Positions 29,201 to 37,785 of a stretch of DNA of 64,000 nucleotides are shown here, in pieces. The notes below the pieces were generated by a model. It did no database searches. It had not been told where the DNA came from and was given only the letters and a program-made list of their open reading frames with translations. Source of the stretch: Rossellomorea marisflavi (GTDB taxonomy: Bacteria; Bacillota; Bacilli; Bacillales; Bacillaceae_B); NCBI RefSeq assembly GCF_022170785.1, contig NZ_CP081870.1, forward strand, positions 2,592,001 through 2,656,000, in the 5' to 3' direction. Position numbers and translations under genes: made by a program. Every line of letters begins with the position of its first letter. The stretch's first letter is position 1.

Positions 29201-29245
29201 TTATTACAAACAAAAAAGTAGAATGATTCTTATATAAGAATGGAT

Positions 29246-29899
29246 TTACTTGATTTTTGAAATAACCGTTTCCATCAGACTCGGAGAAAGGTACGCCTCC
29301 ACTCCCGCTGCCACCGTAATGACAGCGATGGCTGCCACAAGGAATACCACGTATCGTGAAAAGAACGGGATCATGGGCAACTGCATGGACGTTTGTCCCC
29401 TCATGAAAATCTTCCTGATCAACGTGATGGAAAAACTTGCGCTCACTGCTCCTATGAAGATGAAAGCCGGGATGATGATGATGTTTTGTGGAAGGATGCT
29501 GACGAATGACAGCAGGAAGCCACTCCAGCCCATCTGGTTCACGAGAAAGCCTACGGAAAAACCGACCACGACCCCCTTCATGAACACGAGAACGAAGATC
29601 AGCGGAAGTCCGATGATCGAAATCCCGAGCAACCAAAGGATGCCAAGCGACTTCACATTATGAAGGAAGCTTTGCCTGAACATATCTTCGGAAGAAGTCA
29701 TCCTCCCCCCTTCTATCTCGGTGAAGAATTTCCCCAGATAAAGATACAGATCTTCTTTCTGGGCGAAAGACAGGGAATTGACGACGATGGCACCGAAGAT
29801 CACACCCATGAGGAATAATGTGATCATGAATAAATAGATCGAGGAATGGGCTTGTACATGTTGGATTAGTGGATTGGATTGGGAAAATTTTTTACGCAT
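29246..29899 (-). CDS. spoIIM: Stage II sporulation protein M
   Basis: About 217 residues from the ATG at 29899, with AGGAGG 10 bases upstream. Four or five membrane helices; LFLMGVIFGAIVVNSL and LGISIIGLPLIFVLVFMKG are typical. SpoIIM joins SpoIID and SpoIIP to drive membrane migration during engulfment. A SigE-like promoter lies upstream. Same place between fur and nudF as in B. subtilis. Confidence 0.94.
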   Translation of the reverse strand: MRKKFSQSNPLIQHVQAHSSIYLFMITLFLMGVIFGAIVVNSLSFAQKEDLYLYLGKFFTEIEGGRMTSSEDMFRQSFLHNVKSLGILWLLGISIIGLPLIFVLVFMKGVVVGFSVGFLVNQMGWSGFLLSFVSILPQNIIIIPAFIFIGAVSASFSITLIRKIFMRGQTSMQLPMIPFFSRYVVFLVAAIAVITVAAGVEAYLSPSLMETVISKIK

Positions 29900-29930
29900 C
29901 ACTGTGGTCCTCCTAGACATCGATTACTAA

Positions 29931-29959
29931 TCTATATGAGGGAGCACCCAGACATATGA
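29931..29959 (-). promoter_or_regulatory. Possible SigE promoter of spoIIM
   Basis: Minus strand TCATATG (29959-29953), 14 bases, CATATAGA (29938-29931). The -35 is close to the SigE consensus; the -10 has three differences. spoIIM is SigE-dependent in B. subtilis. Confidence 0.5.
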
Positions 29960-30003
29960 CAAGATCCCTCCCGGATGACCGAAAGGGACCTGTATGGAAA
30001 GGA

Positions 30004-30552
30004 TCAGCGCGCTGCCGCCTGTAGTTCAAGATACTGAATGGCGTACGCCGTCTTGGCGTCATAGATTTTCTTTTCCTTCATGAGTGCCTTCGCTTCCTCC
30101 AGCCCCACTTCCAAGAGCTCGACGAATTCATCTTCATCCGGCCCCTTCGCATCTTCCATTTTATACAGATCCTTTGCGACGTACAGATGCACTAGTTCAT
30201 CAGCGAATCCCGGGGAAGTGTAGAAGGAAATCAAATGCTCAAGCTTTCCGCATCCATATCCCGTTTCTTCTTCAAGCTCCCTCTCTGCTGTAAGGGCAGG
30301 CTCTTCACCAGGCTCAAGCTTACCTGCAGGGATTTCAATAATGGCTTTCTCCAAGGCTTTGCGGTACTGCTCGACCATGACGATCTTTCCTTCTTCCGTG
30401 AGGGCGATTACTGCCACCGCGCCAGGATGCTTGATCAGTTCACGTTTGGAGGTCTTTCCGTTCGGGAGCTCCACTTCATCAATCTGAAGGTTGATGATCT
30501 TTCCTTCGTATACGGTTTCCGACTGGATCGTTTTTTCTTCGAATTTACTCAT
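30004..30552 (-). CDS. nudF: ADP-ribose pyrophosphatase NudF
   Basis: 182 residues from the ATG at 30552 (AGGAGAG upstream). The Nudix box GKLEPGEEPALTAERELEEETGYG is present (G, E, REL, EE in place). Splits ADP-ribose to AMP and ribose-5-phosphate. The conserved GAVAVIALTEEGKIVMVEQ strand precedes the box. Divergent from the mciZ-like gene; the shared gap is 85 bases. Confidence 0.95.
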   Translation of the reverse strand: MSKFEEKTIQSETVYEGKIINLQIDEVELPNGKTSKRELIKHPGAVAVIALTEEGKIVMVEQYRKALEKAIIEIPAGKLEPGEEPALTAERELEEETGYGCGKLEHLISFYTSPGFADELVHLYVAKDLYKMEDAKGPDEDEFVELLEVGLEEAKALMKEKKIYDAKTAYAIQYLELQAAAR

Positions 30553-30587
30553 TTGCGACTCTCCTGTTCTTTCAACGCTGGATTCTT

Positions 30588-30595
30588 CATACATT
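30588..30595 (+). promoter_or_regulatory. SigE-like -10 element before the mciZ homologue
   Basis: CATACATT equals the SigE -10 consensus. A matching -35 is not clear. It would start transcription about 36 bases before the GTG of mciZ; mciZ is SigE-controlled in B. subtilis. Confidence 0.4.
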
Positions 30596-30637
30596 CTACC
30601 ATACTTCCGAATCGGGGTGGAATCCTTGGAGATTCTG

Positions 30638-30763
30638 GTGGATAAAGATCGTGTCATCCTTAAAGGCAAGGCGTGGGAGATCAGAAGGAAGTTGAAGGAA
30701 TACAGTCTCCGGTTCGATACGGTCCATGATTGGATCAAAGCGATGCATTCCGAGTCCCGTTAA
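30638..30763 (+). CDS. mciZ: MciZ-like FtsZ inhibitor peptide
   Basis: A 41-residue peptide starting at GTG (GGAG 6 bases upstream). The core VILKGKAWEIRRKLKEY then DTVHDWI matches B. subtilis MciZ (40 residues; VVLVGKAWEIRAKLKEY then KDWI). MciZ binds the FtsZ C-terminal domain and caps filaments in the mother cell during sporulation. In B. subtilis mciZ also lies beside nudF. Too short and GTG-started, so automatic calling could miss it. An exact SigE -10 lies upstream. Confidence 0.88.
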   Translation: MDKDRVILKGKAWEIRRKLKEYSLRFDTVHDWIKAMHSESR

Positions 30764-30829
30764 TTGTTTATCCCGTCCCCCATCCGTTAATATAATAGAG
30801 GAAAGAGTATCGGAAGGGATGGATGAATA

Positions 30830-31750
30830 GTGGATAAGAGAGAACTTGGAAACTCCGGTCTATATGTATCAAAACTCGGACTCGGATGCATGTCCCTCGG
30901 GACGGAGGAACAATCGGCGGTGGAGATCGTCCGCTATGCACTGGACCATGGCGTGAACTATCTAGATACCGCCGATTTATATGATTTTGGACAGAATGAA
31001 AAAATTGTGGGACAAGCCTTGAAGGGGCGCAGGGACCAAGTAATCCTCGCGACCAAAGTCGGGAACCGCTGGGACGATGTGGATGATGGGTGGCGCTGGG
31101 ATCCTTCCAAAAGCTACATAGAGAAAGCCGTAAAGGACAGCCTTCGCCGCCTGGGTGTCGACTATATCGATCTGTATCAGCTTCACGGTGGCACGATTGA
31201 AGACCCTTATGAAGAAGCCATCGAGGCTTTTGAAACGCTGAAAAAAGAAGGCTTGATCCGGGCGTATGGAATTTCGTCCATCCGTCCGAATGTGATCAAA
31301 CGTTTCCTTTCACACGCCGATATTCAGAGCATCATGATGCAGTACAGCCTCCTCGACCGCCGCCCTGAAGAATGGATGCCCCTCCTTGAGGAGCATGGTG
31401 CAAGCATTGTGGCGAGAGGGCCCCTTGCCAAAGGGATGCTTTCAGAGCGGATGCTGGCAAAAGCCTCGGAGAACGTCAGGGAGAAGGGCTATCTGGACTA
31501 TTCTTACGGTGAACTGGAACAAACGCTTTCGTCCATTAAAGAGAGACTGGACTCTAGAAGCATGAATGAACTTGCCCTTCAGTACGTGCTCTCCCACCCG
31601 TCGGTCGCTTCGGTCATCGCAGGAGCAAGCTCAAAGGAGCAGCTCGCTCAAAACATCGACGCGGTGAATGCTGATCCGCTCACGGATGAAGAAGTCAAGC
31701 TCCTGAAGGATTTGACCACATCTTCTAGATATGATGCCCATAGGGACTGA
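30830..31750 (+). CDS. yqkF: Aldo/keto reductase, YqkF homologue
   Basis: A 306-residue AKR barrel. The catalytic set is visible: Asp and Tyr in NYLDTADLYDFG, Lys in ILATKVGNRW, and His in YIDLYQLHGG. NADPH-binding end: VIAGASSKEQLAQN. Substrate unknown. Starts at GTG with GGAAGGGATGG upstream. Same neighbour order as B. subtilis yqkF-yqkE. Shares a bidirectional terminator with yqkE. Confidence 0.92.
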   Translation: MDKRELGNSGLYVSKLGLGCMSLGTEEQSAVEIVRYALDHGVNYLDTADLYDFGQNEKIVGQALKGRRDQVILATKVGNRWDDVDDGWRWDPSKSYIEKAVKDSLRRLGVDYIDLYQLHGGTIEDPYEEAIEAFETLKKEGLIRAYGISSIRPNVIKRFLSHADIQSIMMQYSLLDRRPEEWMPLLEEHGASIVARGPLAKGMLSERMLAKASENVREKGYLDYSYGELEQTLSSIKERLDSRSMNELALQYVLSHPSVASVIAGASSKEQLAQNIDAVNADPLTDEEVKLLKDLTTSSRYDAHRD

Positions 31751-31758
31751 TCCATAGG

Positions 31759-31788
31759 AAAGGGACGGCTATCCATAGCCGTCCCTTT
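31759..31788. terminator. Bidirectional terminator between yqkF and yqkE
   Basis: AAAGGGACGGCTA pairs with TAGCCGTCCCTTT over 13 bases with a 4-base loop. Confidence 0.88.
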
Positions 31789-31792
31789 CTCT

Positions 31793-32029
31793 TTATCCTC
31801 GATCTTTGAACTCTTTCCAATTCATGCTGCTCTCATTCAAGAGCTCCTCGAAGCTTTTATTCTTTTCCCGACGCTTTTGCTCTTCTGCCTTCAAGCGCCG
31901 TTCTTCGGCTTTCTTGTCGGCCTCTTCGTTCTCAAGCTCCTGCTTCTTATGTTTAAGCTGCTCGAATAGATCGGCATTGATGGAATGTTTGAGCGTCAGT
32001 TCTGCTTCCTGTTTCTTTTTCTTTGACAT
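31793..32029 (-). CDS. yqkE: DUF3886 protein, YqkE homologue
   Basis: A 78-residue, highly charged, almost wholly helical protein with a likely coiled coil at about 15-62 (LFEQLKHKKQELENEEADKK). The C-terminus SFEELLNESSMNWKEFKDRG is the conserved part of the family. Function unknown. Position after yqkF and convergent with it matches B. subtilis. Confidence 0.88.
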   Translation of the reverse strand: MSKKKKQEAELTLKHSINADLFEQLKHKKQELENEEADKKAEERRLKAEEQKRREKNKSFEELLNESSMNWKEFKDRG

Positions 32030-32125
32030 CTCGATCCCTCCCCACCCCTTAGTTATAAAACGTCCGACCTCATAAGTCCACTATCTTGCAACAATTCGTT
32101 CAGGAAAAGGGAGTTCGGGTGTCAA

Positions 32126-32160
32126 TTAAAAAAAGACCGGGTATCGAAAACCCGGTCTTC
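32126..32160 (-). terminator. Terminator of the thl-scoA-scoB operon
   Basis: Minus strand AAGACCGGGT pairs with ACCCGGTCTT, followed by seven T. Confidence 0.93.
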
Positions 32161-32188
32161 CTAATCCACGACTCTCTTTCATGCGGAA

Positions 32189-32851
32189 TCAATAGGCCTC
32201 AAGCTTCACATCATCATGGACGATGAGGTCCGCAGCCGTTGATGACTTGATGTCGTCCACGCTGAACCCGTTGGCCACTTCCCGGAGAACCAGCCCTTCA
32301 TCTGTGACGTCCATCACGGCACGATCGGTGATGATGCGATCCACGACGCCCCTGCCTGTAAGCGGAAGGGTGCATTCCTTGAGGATCTTGCTCTCCCCGC
32401 TCTTATTCACGTGCTCCATGATGACGATGATGCGTTTTGCCCCGTGGACAAGGTCCATGGCTCCGCCCATCCCTTTGATCATCTTGCCGGGGATCATCCA
32501 GTTGGCGAGATCACCATTTTCCGCCACTTCCATTCCACCGAGGATGGCGATATTGATATGTCCTCCCCGGATCATGGCGAAGGACTCCGCACTATCAAAG
32601 TAAGCTGACCCGGGAATGGCCGTCACGGTTTCTTTCCCTGCGTTGATGAGATCTGCATCTACTTCCTCTTCTGTCGGATACGGTCCTATACCGAGTAATC
32701 CATTCTCTGATTGAAGGACCACCTGTTTATTCTCCGTGATGTAGTTGGCTACGAGCGTCGGCATCCCGATGCCCAGGTTGACGTAGAAGCCATCCTCGAT
32801 TTCTTTTTCCGCACGTCTGGCAATCCGCTCCCTCATACTTCCTCGATCCAT
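32189..32851 (-). CDS. scoB: 3-oxoacid CoA-transferase subunit B
   Basis: About 220 residues from the ATG at 32851 (GGGAG 9 bases upstream; an in-frame GTG lies at 32860). The catalytic Glu that forms the CoA thioester is in [11 protein letters not shown]. Other markers: [12 protein letters not shown] and the end-region [13 protein letters not shown]. With subunit A it moves CoA to acetoacetate or a similar oxoacid, most likely from succinyl-CoA or acetyl-CoA. Operon order is thiolase, subunit A, subunit B. Confidence 0.92.
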   Translation of the reverse strand: MDRGSMRERIARRAEKEIEDGFYVNLGIGMPTLVANYITENKQVVLQSENGLLGIGPYPTEEEVDADLINAGKETVTAIPGSAYFDSAESFAMIRGGHINIAILGGMEVAENGDLANWMIPGKMIKGMGGAMDLVHGAKRIIVIMEHVNKSGESKILKECTLPLTGRGVVDRIITDRAVMDVTDEGLVLREVANGFSVDDIKSSTAADLIVHDDVKLEAY

Positions 32852-32868
32852 TTCCTCCACTCCCTTTC

Positions 32869-33558
32869 TTATGATTTTACCGTTCTCCGCTCGATCCGCT
32901 TTTCTTGATCGGCTTGAATGAGCCGTTGGACGTATACGCTCGGCGTATGGACCTCCGCCGGGTTCATGCTGCCCGTTTCCACAAGCTCTTCCACCTCGGC
33001 GATGGTCACCTTACCGGCAGCGGCAATCATAGGATTGAAGTTTTGGGCGGTTTTATTGTAGATGAGATTCCCCATCTTATCTCCCTTCCAAGCACGGACA
33101 AGTGAAAAATCGGCGGTGTAGGCCTCCTCGAGGAGGTATTCCTTCCCATTGAAGGTGCGCGTCTCCTTGCCTTCTGCCACGGGGGTACCGACGCCTGCCG
33201 GAGTGTAGAATGCCGGGATGCCGGCTCCGCCCGCACGGATTTTCTCAGCAAGGGTCCCCTGCGGGACGAGCTCTACTTCCAGCTCTCCAGAAAGGACCTG
33301 ACGTTCGAACTCTTTATTCTCGCCTACATACGAACCGATCATCTTGTCGATCTGTTTGTTCTTCAATAGTAAGCCTAGTCCCCAGTCATCCACCCCGCAG
33401 TTATTCGAGATGACAGTCAGGTTCTTGACGCCTTTTTTTTCAAGGGCCAGGATCAATTTCTCCGGGATCCCACACAGGCCGAAGCCTCCTACCATCAATG
33501 TGGCCCCGTCCTGGATATCGGCCACAGCTTCATCATACGATGTGTATACGGTTTTCAT
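32869..33558 (-). CDS. scoA: 3-oxoacid CoA-transferase subunit A
   Basis: A 229-residue partner of subunit B. The glycine-rich family block is [20 protein letters not shown] (residues about 15-34). [14 protein letters not shown] and the late ARIPAFYTP-like stretch ([20 protein letters not shown], cut here) match the family. The substrate cannot be fixed from sequence; the thiolase and HMG-CoA lyase next door point to acetoacetate. Confidence 0.92.
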   Translation of the reverse strand: MKTVYTSYDEAVADIQDGATLMVGGFGLCGIPEKLILALEKKGVKNLTVISNNCGVDDWGLGLLLKNKQIDKMIGSYVGENKEFERQVLSGELEVELVPQGTLAEKIRAGGAGIPAFYTPAGVGTPVAEGKETRTFNGKEYLLEEAYTADFSLVRAWKGDKMGNLIYNKTAQNFNPMIAAAGKVTIAEVEELVETGSMNPAEVHTPSVYVQRLIQADQEKRIERRTVKS

Positions 33559-33575
33559 CTCGTTCCCTCCTTATT

Positions 33576-34766
33576 CTATTGATTCAGCTCAACGATCGTC
33601 GCGACGCCCTGTCCTCCACCGATGCAAAGCGTGGCAAGACCGTGGGTGACATTTCTCTTCTTCATCTCGTGAATGAGGGTCACAAGGATCCTGGTCCCGC
33701 TCGCACCGATCGGGTGGCCGAGGGCAATCGCCCCACCATTCACATTCAGGCACTCCTTATCGAAATGAAGCTCTTTATCAACAGCGAGCGATTGGGCCGC
33801 GAAGGCTTCATTCGCTTCGACGAGCCCCATATCTTCAAGGCTCATCCCTGTCTTCTCCATAACCTTCTTCACCGCCGAAACCGGTCCGATCCCCATCACA
33901 CTCGGATCGACGCCTGCACTGGCATTCCCTTTGATCACGACAAGGGGGCTGATTCCGAGCTCATCCGCCTTCTTCTTCGACATGACCACCACTGCTGCTG
34001 CACCGTCGTTTATTCCCGATGCGTTTCCTGCCGTGACCGTCCCCTCTTTTTTGAAGGCCGGACGGAGCTTGGATAGTCCTTCGGCCGTCGAGCCTTTCCT
34101 CGGAAACTCATCCTGACGGAATACGACTGCTTCCCCTTTTCGCTGCGGAATCTCCACCGGTACGATTTCATCGTCGAATCTTCCTTCTTCGATGGCTGAC
34201 ACAGCTTTTTGCTGACTCCATGCGGCGAATTCATCCTGCTCTTCCCTCGTCAACCCATACCGATCACACAGATTCTCAGCCGTGACGCCCATATGGTAAT
34301 CATTGAAGGCACACCAGAGGCCATCAGAAATCATGCTGTCGACCACTTTTTGATCCCCCATCTTATAGCCGTCCCTTGCCCCTTTTAATAAATAGGGGGC
34401 CATGCTCATATTCTCCATCCCTCCGGCAACGACGATATCCGCATCCCCCGCAAGGATGGCCTGCGTTGCCAGGTGGACGGTTTTAAGGCCGGAGCCGCAT
34501 ACTTTATTGATGGTCATGGCGGGGACGGTTTCCGGCAGTCCCGCCTTGATGGAAGCCTGACGTGCTGGGTTCTGCCCAAGGCCGGCCTGAAGCACATTCC
34601 CCATGATCACTTCATCAACCTGATCGGGATTCACCCCCGCTTTATTCAATGCTTCTTTGATCACAATGGCGCCAAGGTCCGGCGCCGATACGCCCTTCAG
34701 TGAACCGTTGAATGTCCCGATTGCTGTCCGGACTGCACTGACGATGACTACTTCATTCGACATCAT
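33576..34766 (-). CDS. Acetyl-CoA C-acetyltransferase (thiolase)
   Basis: A 396-residue thiolase. The nucleophile Cys is in [15 protein letters not shown], the His in [15 protein letters not shown], and the second catalytic Cys in [13 protein letters not shown]. Cleaves acetoacetyl-CoA to two acetyl-CoA, or the reverse. First gene of the operon with the CoA-transferase pair. Two ATG codons stand in a row at the start after GGGAGG. A likely cre site lies in the divergent promoter gap. Confidence 0.94.
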   Translation of the reverse strand: MMSNEVVIVSAVRTAIGTFNGSLKGVSAPDLGAIVIKEALNKAGVNPDQVDEVIMGNVLQAGLGQNPARQASIKAGLPETVPAMTINKVCGSGLKTVHLATQAILAGDADIVVAGGMENMSMAPYLLKGARDGYKMGDQKVVDSMISDGLWCAFNDYHMGVTAENLCDRYGLTREEQDEFAAWSQQKAVSAIEEGRFDDEIVPVEIPQRKGEAVVFRQDEFPRKGSTAEGLSKLRPAFKKEGTVTAGNASGINDGAAAVVVMSKKKADELGISPLVVIKGNASAGVDPSVMGIGPVSAVKKVMEKTGMSLEDMGLVEANEAFAAQSLAVDKELHFDKECLNVNGGAIALGHPIGASGTRILVTLIHEMKKRNVTHGLATLCIGGGQGVATIVELNQ

Positions 34767-34844
34767 TCTTCCTCCCTTTCTTACAATCTGGTGTGTTTTT
34801 AAGAGAGTTCGACCATAAAAACATTCCCATCATACAGTTTTCGA

Positions 34845-34858
34845 TGAAAGCGCTTAAA
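34845..34858. promoter_or_regulatory. Probable CcpA (cre) site
   Basis: TGAAAGCGCTTAAA fits the cre consensus with one difference. It lies between the divergent thiolase operon and HMG-CoA lyase gene, about 80 bases from each start. Confidence 0.65.
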
Positions 34859-34869
34859 ACCCTCTAAAT

Positions 34870-34899
34870 TTGACGAAAAATTTTTAGTTGATTTATATA
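34870..34899 (+). promoter_or_regulatory. Probable SigA promoter of the HMG-CoA lyase gene
   Basis: TTGACG followed by 17-18 bases and TTATAT/TATATA, about 37 bases before the start codon. Confidence 0.6.
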
Positions 34900-34935
34900 T
34901 TAGAATATTTCTACAATAGAAGCAGGAGGGAGATT

Positions 34936-35826
34936 ATGAAACTACCTAAACAAGTGACCATCATCGAAGTCGGTCCCCGGGACGGACTTCAAAACGAACA
35001 GAACTTTGTACCGACTGAAGTAAAAGCCGCCTTCATCCGAAAGCTCAAGGCAGCAGGGATCAAGGAGATGGAGCTGACTTCATTCGTTTCCCCGAAATGG
35101 GTGCCACAGATGCGTGACGCATATGATATTGTGGAAAACTGTCTGACGGAGGATTCTCGTGACATCGTATTGGCACCGAACCGGAAAGGGGTCGAACGCG
35201 TCTATGAAACAGGATGCCGTGCCATCGCCGTATTCGTGGGCGTGAGCTCGGGGTTCAATCGGAAGAATATCAACAAGTCGACGGAGGAGGCCTTGGAGGA
35301 GACCTTGCCTCTGGTCAAGGAAATGAAGGAACGGAACTATTTCGTCCGTGCCTGCATCTCGACGGCATTTCACTGTCCGTATGAAGGGAAAGTTGATCCC
35401 TATGAGACCCTTGCCATCTGTAAGGCGTTCCGTGATGCCGGGGTGGATGAATTGAGCGTCGCGGATACAATCGGGCAAGCCAATCCCCTCGAGGCATTCT
35501 CCCTCTTTTCCCTGTTGAAGCGTGAATTGCCCGACGTGCTCATGACGGCGCATTTCCATGACACACGGAAGATGGCCCTGCCCAACATCCTCGCTTCCAT
35601 GCAGGCAGGCGTCACCAGGTTCGATGCATCGGCAGGTGGTCTCGGAGGTTGTCCTTTCGCACCGGGTGCAACAGGAAATGTTGCAACGGAGGACGTCGTC
35701 TACATGCTGGACTCCATGGGGATCTCCACCGGGATTGATCTTGAAAAACTGACCGGGGCCATTCGGGAGGTCTCTTCCCACATTTCACGAAAAATTGAAA
35801 GCGGTTACTATAATCTGAGTCTTTGA
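34936..35826 (+). CDS. Hydroxymethylglutaryl-CoA lyase
   Basis: 296 residues from the ATG at 34936, with AGGAGGGAG upstream. HMGL-type TIM barrel: the first metal/substrate block VGPRDGLQNE, the strand ELTSFVSPKWVPQM, the metal histidines in TAHFHDTR, and the signature cysteine loop GGLGGCPFAPGATGNVATE. Splits HMG-CoA to acetoacetate and acetyl-CoA, the last step of leucine breakdown. B. subtilis has the homologue yngG in another operon; here it faces the ketone-body operon. Confidence 0.93.
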   Translation: MKLPKQVTIIEVGPRDGLQNEQNFVPTEVKAAFIRKLKAAGIKEMELTSFVSPKWVPQMRDAYDIVENCLTEDSRDIVLAPNRKGVERVYETGCRAIAVFVGVSSGFNRKNINKSTEEALEETLPLVKEMKERNYFVRACISTAFHCPYEGKVDPYETLAICKAFRDAGVDELSVADTIGQANPLEAFSLFSLLKRELPDVLMTAHFHDTRKMALPNILASMQAGVTRFDASAGGLGGCPFAPGATGNVATEDVVYMLDSMGISTGIDLEKLTGAIREVSSHISRKIESGYYNLSL

Positions 35827-35833
35827 TATCCTT

Positions 35834-35867
35834 TTAGCGCTCCCTTTGGGTGGCGCTCTTTTTTTAT
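35834..35867 (+). terminator. Terminator of the HMG-CoA lyase gene
   Basis: AGCGCTCCC pairs with GGGTGGCGCT, followed by seven T. Confidence 0.85.
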
Positions 35868-35946
35868 CTGTGGAGTGCTCTCCGTTTCTCTTTTCAGCCC
35901 GATTTGCTACTATGGAAGAAAATGATGTTTCGAGGTGAGCCATGAG

Positions 35947-36864
35947 ATGAAGAAGAAGTTAGCCGTACTGGGAGGCGCCGTCTCCACATTGGGCCTGCTC
36001 GGCCTCTACATAACCAACCGCTTCATGTATTTGCCGAAAAAAGATGAGAAGGACATTTACGAACGGGAGATCGAGGCAAACCGCCTGATCGAACGTGAAT
36101 ACAATACCCTTCCGAAAGAGGAGGTCACCATCACCTCTCCCTTCGGTTATTCCATCAACGCCGTTTTCATCACCCCGTATCCAGAGGGCAAATTCATGAT
36201 CTTCTGCCACGGTGTGACGGAGAACAGATGGAACTCAGTGAAGTATATGAATCTATTCCTAAAGAGGGGTTACAATGCCGTCATCTATGACCATCGACGC
36301 CATGGGAAGTCCGGCGGGAAATCGACGAGCTATGGATATTATGAGAAGCAAGATCTGAAGGCCGTGGTGGACGAGTTGATCCGTCGCGAAGGAGAAGATA
36401 TCCAATTCGGGATCCACGGGGAATCCATGGGGGCCGCTACCCTCCTTCTATATGCAGGGAGCGTCGAGGACAGAGCAGACTTCTATATCGCGGATTGTCC
36501 TTATTCCGACTTCGGCCAGCAGCTGACCTACCGGATGAGCGCAGAGGCGAAGCTTCCATCCAAAGCGGTCCTCCCCCTCATCAACGGGATGCTGAAGCTT
36601 CGGGAAGGCTATACCTTGAAGGACATCGCGCCACTTGCCGTCGTGGACCGGATCAAAAAACCCATCCTCTTCATCCATAGTGCCGATGATGATTTCATCC
36701 TGCCCCGCATGACAGAGGAGCTTTTCGAAAAGAAAAAGGGGCCCAAGCAACTATACATGGATTTCAAAGGCGCACACGCCCAATCATATAATGATAATCC
36801 AGAGAAATATGAAGAGGTCATCGACGAGTTCCTCCACCATTTCACCGGAGGCGGCACATCATGA
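35947..36864 (+). CDS. yqkD: Alpha/beta hydrolase, YqkD homologue
   Basis: 305 residues from the ATG at 35947 (GAGGTG 9 bases upstream), equal to B. subtilis YqkD; a GTG at 35935 is also in frame. One membrane anchor at about 7-25. Nucleophile Ser in GIHGESMGAATLL, acid Asp in LFIHSADDDFILP, and His in GAHAQSY. Substrate unknown. Overlaps the kinase gene by 4 bases, so it is the first of three coupled genes. Confidence 0.9.
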   Translation: MKKKLAVLGGAVSTLGLLGLYITNRFMYLPKKDEKDIYEREIEANRLIEREYNTLPKEEVTITSPFGYSINAVFITPYPEGKFMIFCHGVTENRWNSVKYMNLFLKRGYNAVIYDHRRHGKSGGKSTSYGYYEKQDLKAVVDELIRREGEDIQFGIHGESMGAATLLLYAGSVEDRADFYIADCPYSDFGQQLTYRMSAEAKLPSKAVLPLINGMLKLREGYTLKDIAPLAVVDRIKKPILFIHSADDDFILPRMTEELFEKKKGPKQLYMDFKGAHAQSYNDNPEKYEEVIDEFLHHFTGGGTS

Positions 36865-37766
36865 TCCCTAAGGAATTTGCTGAAAGGATGGTGACCATGC
36901 ACGGGGAGCGTGGTCCGGAATGGATTCACCGTACGGAAGAGCTGCTCGCCTCCATCAAGGAAGAACGCAATCTCACATACGGGGAACCATTCGACCTCAG
37001 CTACCATTTCGTCGTCCCTGCATCTGATGGCAATCACGACTACGTGTTGAAGACAGGGTTTCCCGGTCAGGAATTCACCCATGAATACCTGGCTCTCAAA
37101 GCCTTTGAAGGGCCGGGTGTGGTCAAGTTGATAGAAGGCAAACCGGAAGAAGGCTGGATGCTCCTTAATCTTGTAAAGCCCGGAACCCCTCTCTACACCA
37201 TAAAGGAGGAAGCGGACGTGCTCGGCATCTGGTCTGAATGCGCATGTGCGCTTTGGCGTCAGCTTCCAGACGACGATGCAGATTTCCCGACGGTCTCAGA
37301 TTGGTCTAGGGGCCTCTCCAGGCTCCGTGAGCGCTACAGTGGAGGAACCGGCCCCATACCGGAGTATTTGCTTGAAAAGGCTGAAACCCTTTTCCCCGAG
37401 TTGCTTTCAACAGCCGGTCCCCTTTATCTTTTACACGGTGATCTGCATCACGGCAATATCCTGCATTCAGACAAGGACGGCTGGACCGTCATCGATCCGA
37501 AAGGACTGATCGGAGAGCGGGAATATGACTGCATCCAGTTCATGCTCAATCATTGGCAGGACCACCCGGAACCCCTTTCGCTCCTCGCTTTGAGGGCCGG
37601 GACGCTTGCATCTTCCCTTTCCCTTTCCTACGGGAGACTGATCCGCTATGGTCTTTGCCACGCTATACTCTCTGCCAGCTGGTGCACGGAAGACGGCGTC
37701 GGCGACCCATCCAACGGCATTGAACTGGCCAAACTATTCGACACACTCATCCAAGACGAACACTGA
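36861..37766 (+). CDS. Aminoglycoside/hydroxyurea-type phosphotransferase family protein
   Basis: A 301-residue kinase-fold protein. The catalytic loop LHGDLHHGNILH (H, D, N pattern) and the metal-binding IDPKG that replaces DFG are clear, as in streptomycin 6-kinases and hydroxyurea kinases. The N-terminal lobe (about 40-110) has HDYVLKTGF and HEYLALKAF. True substrate not known; chromosomal members need not give resistance. Coupled to yqkD by a 4-base overlap. Confidence 0.82.
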   Translation: MIPKEFAERMVTMHGERGPEWIHRTEELLASIKEERNLTYGEPFDLSYHFVVPASDGNHDYVLKTGFPGQEFTHEYLALKAFEGPGVVKLIEGKPEEGWMLLNLVKPGTPLYTIKEEADVLGIWSECACALWRQLPDDDADFPTVSDWSRGLSRLRERYSGGTGPIPEYLLEKAETLFPELLSTAGPLYLLHGDLHHGNILHSDKDGWTVIDPKGLIGEREYDCIQFMLNHWQDHPEPLSLLALRAGTLASSLSLSYGRLIRYGLCHAILSASWCTEDGVGDPSNGIELAKLFDTLIQDEH

Positions 37767-37785
37767 CAGAAGGAGACACGACATC

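Noticed and set aside
35080..35781. Minus-strand open frame opposite the HMG-CoA lyase gene
   Set aside because: The plus-strand enzyme has all signatures; the reverse frame is Cys/His/Arg-rich noise.
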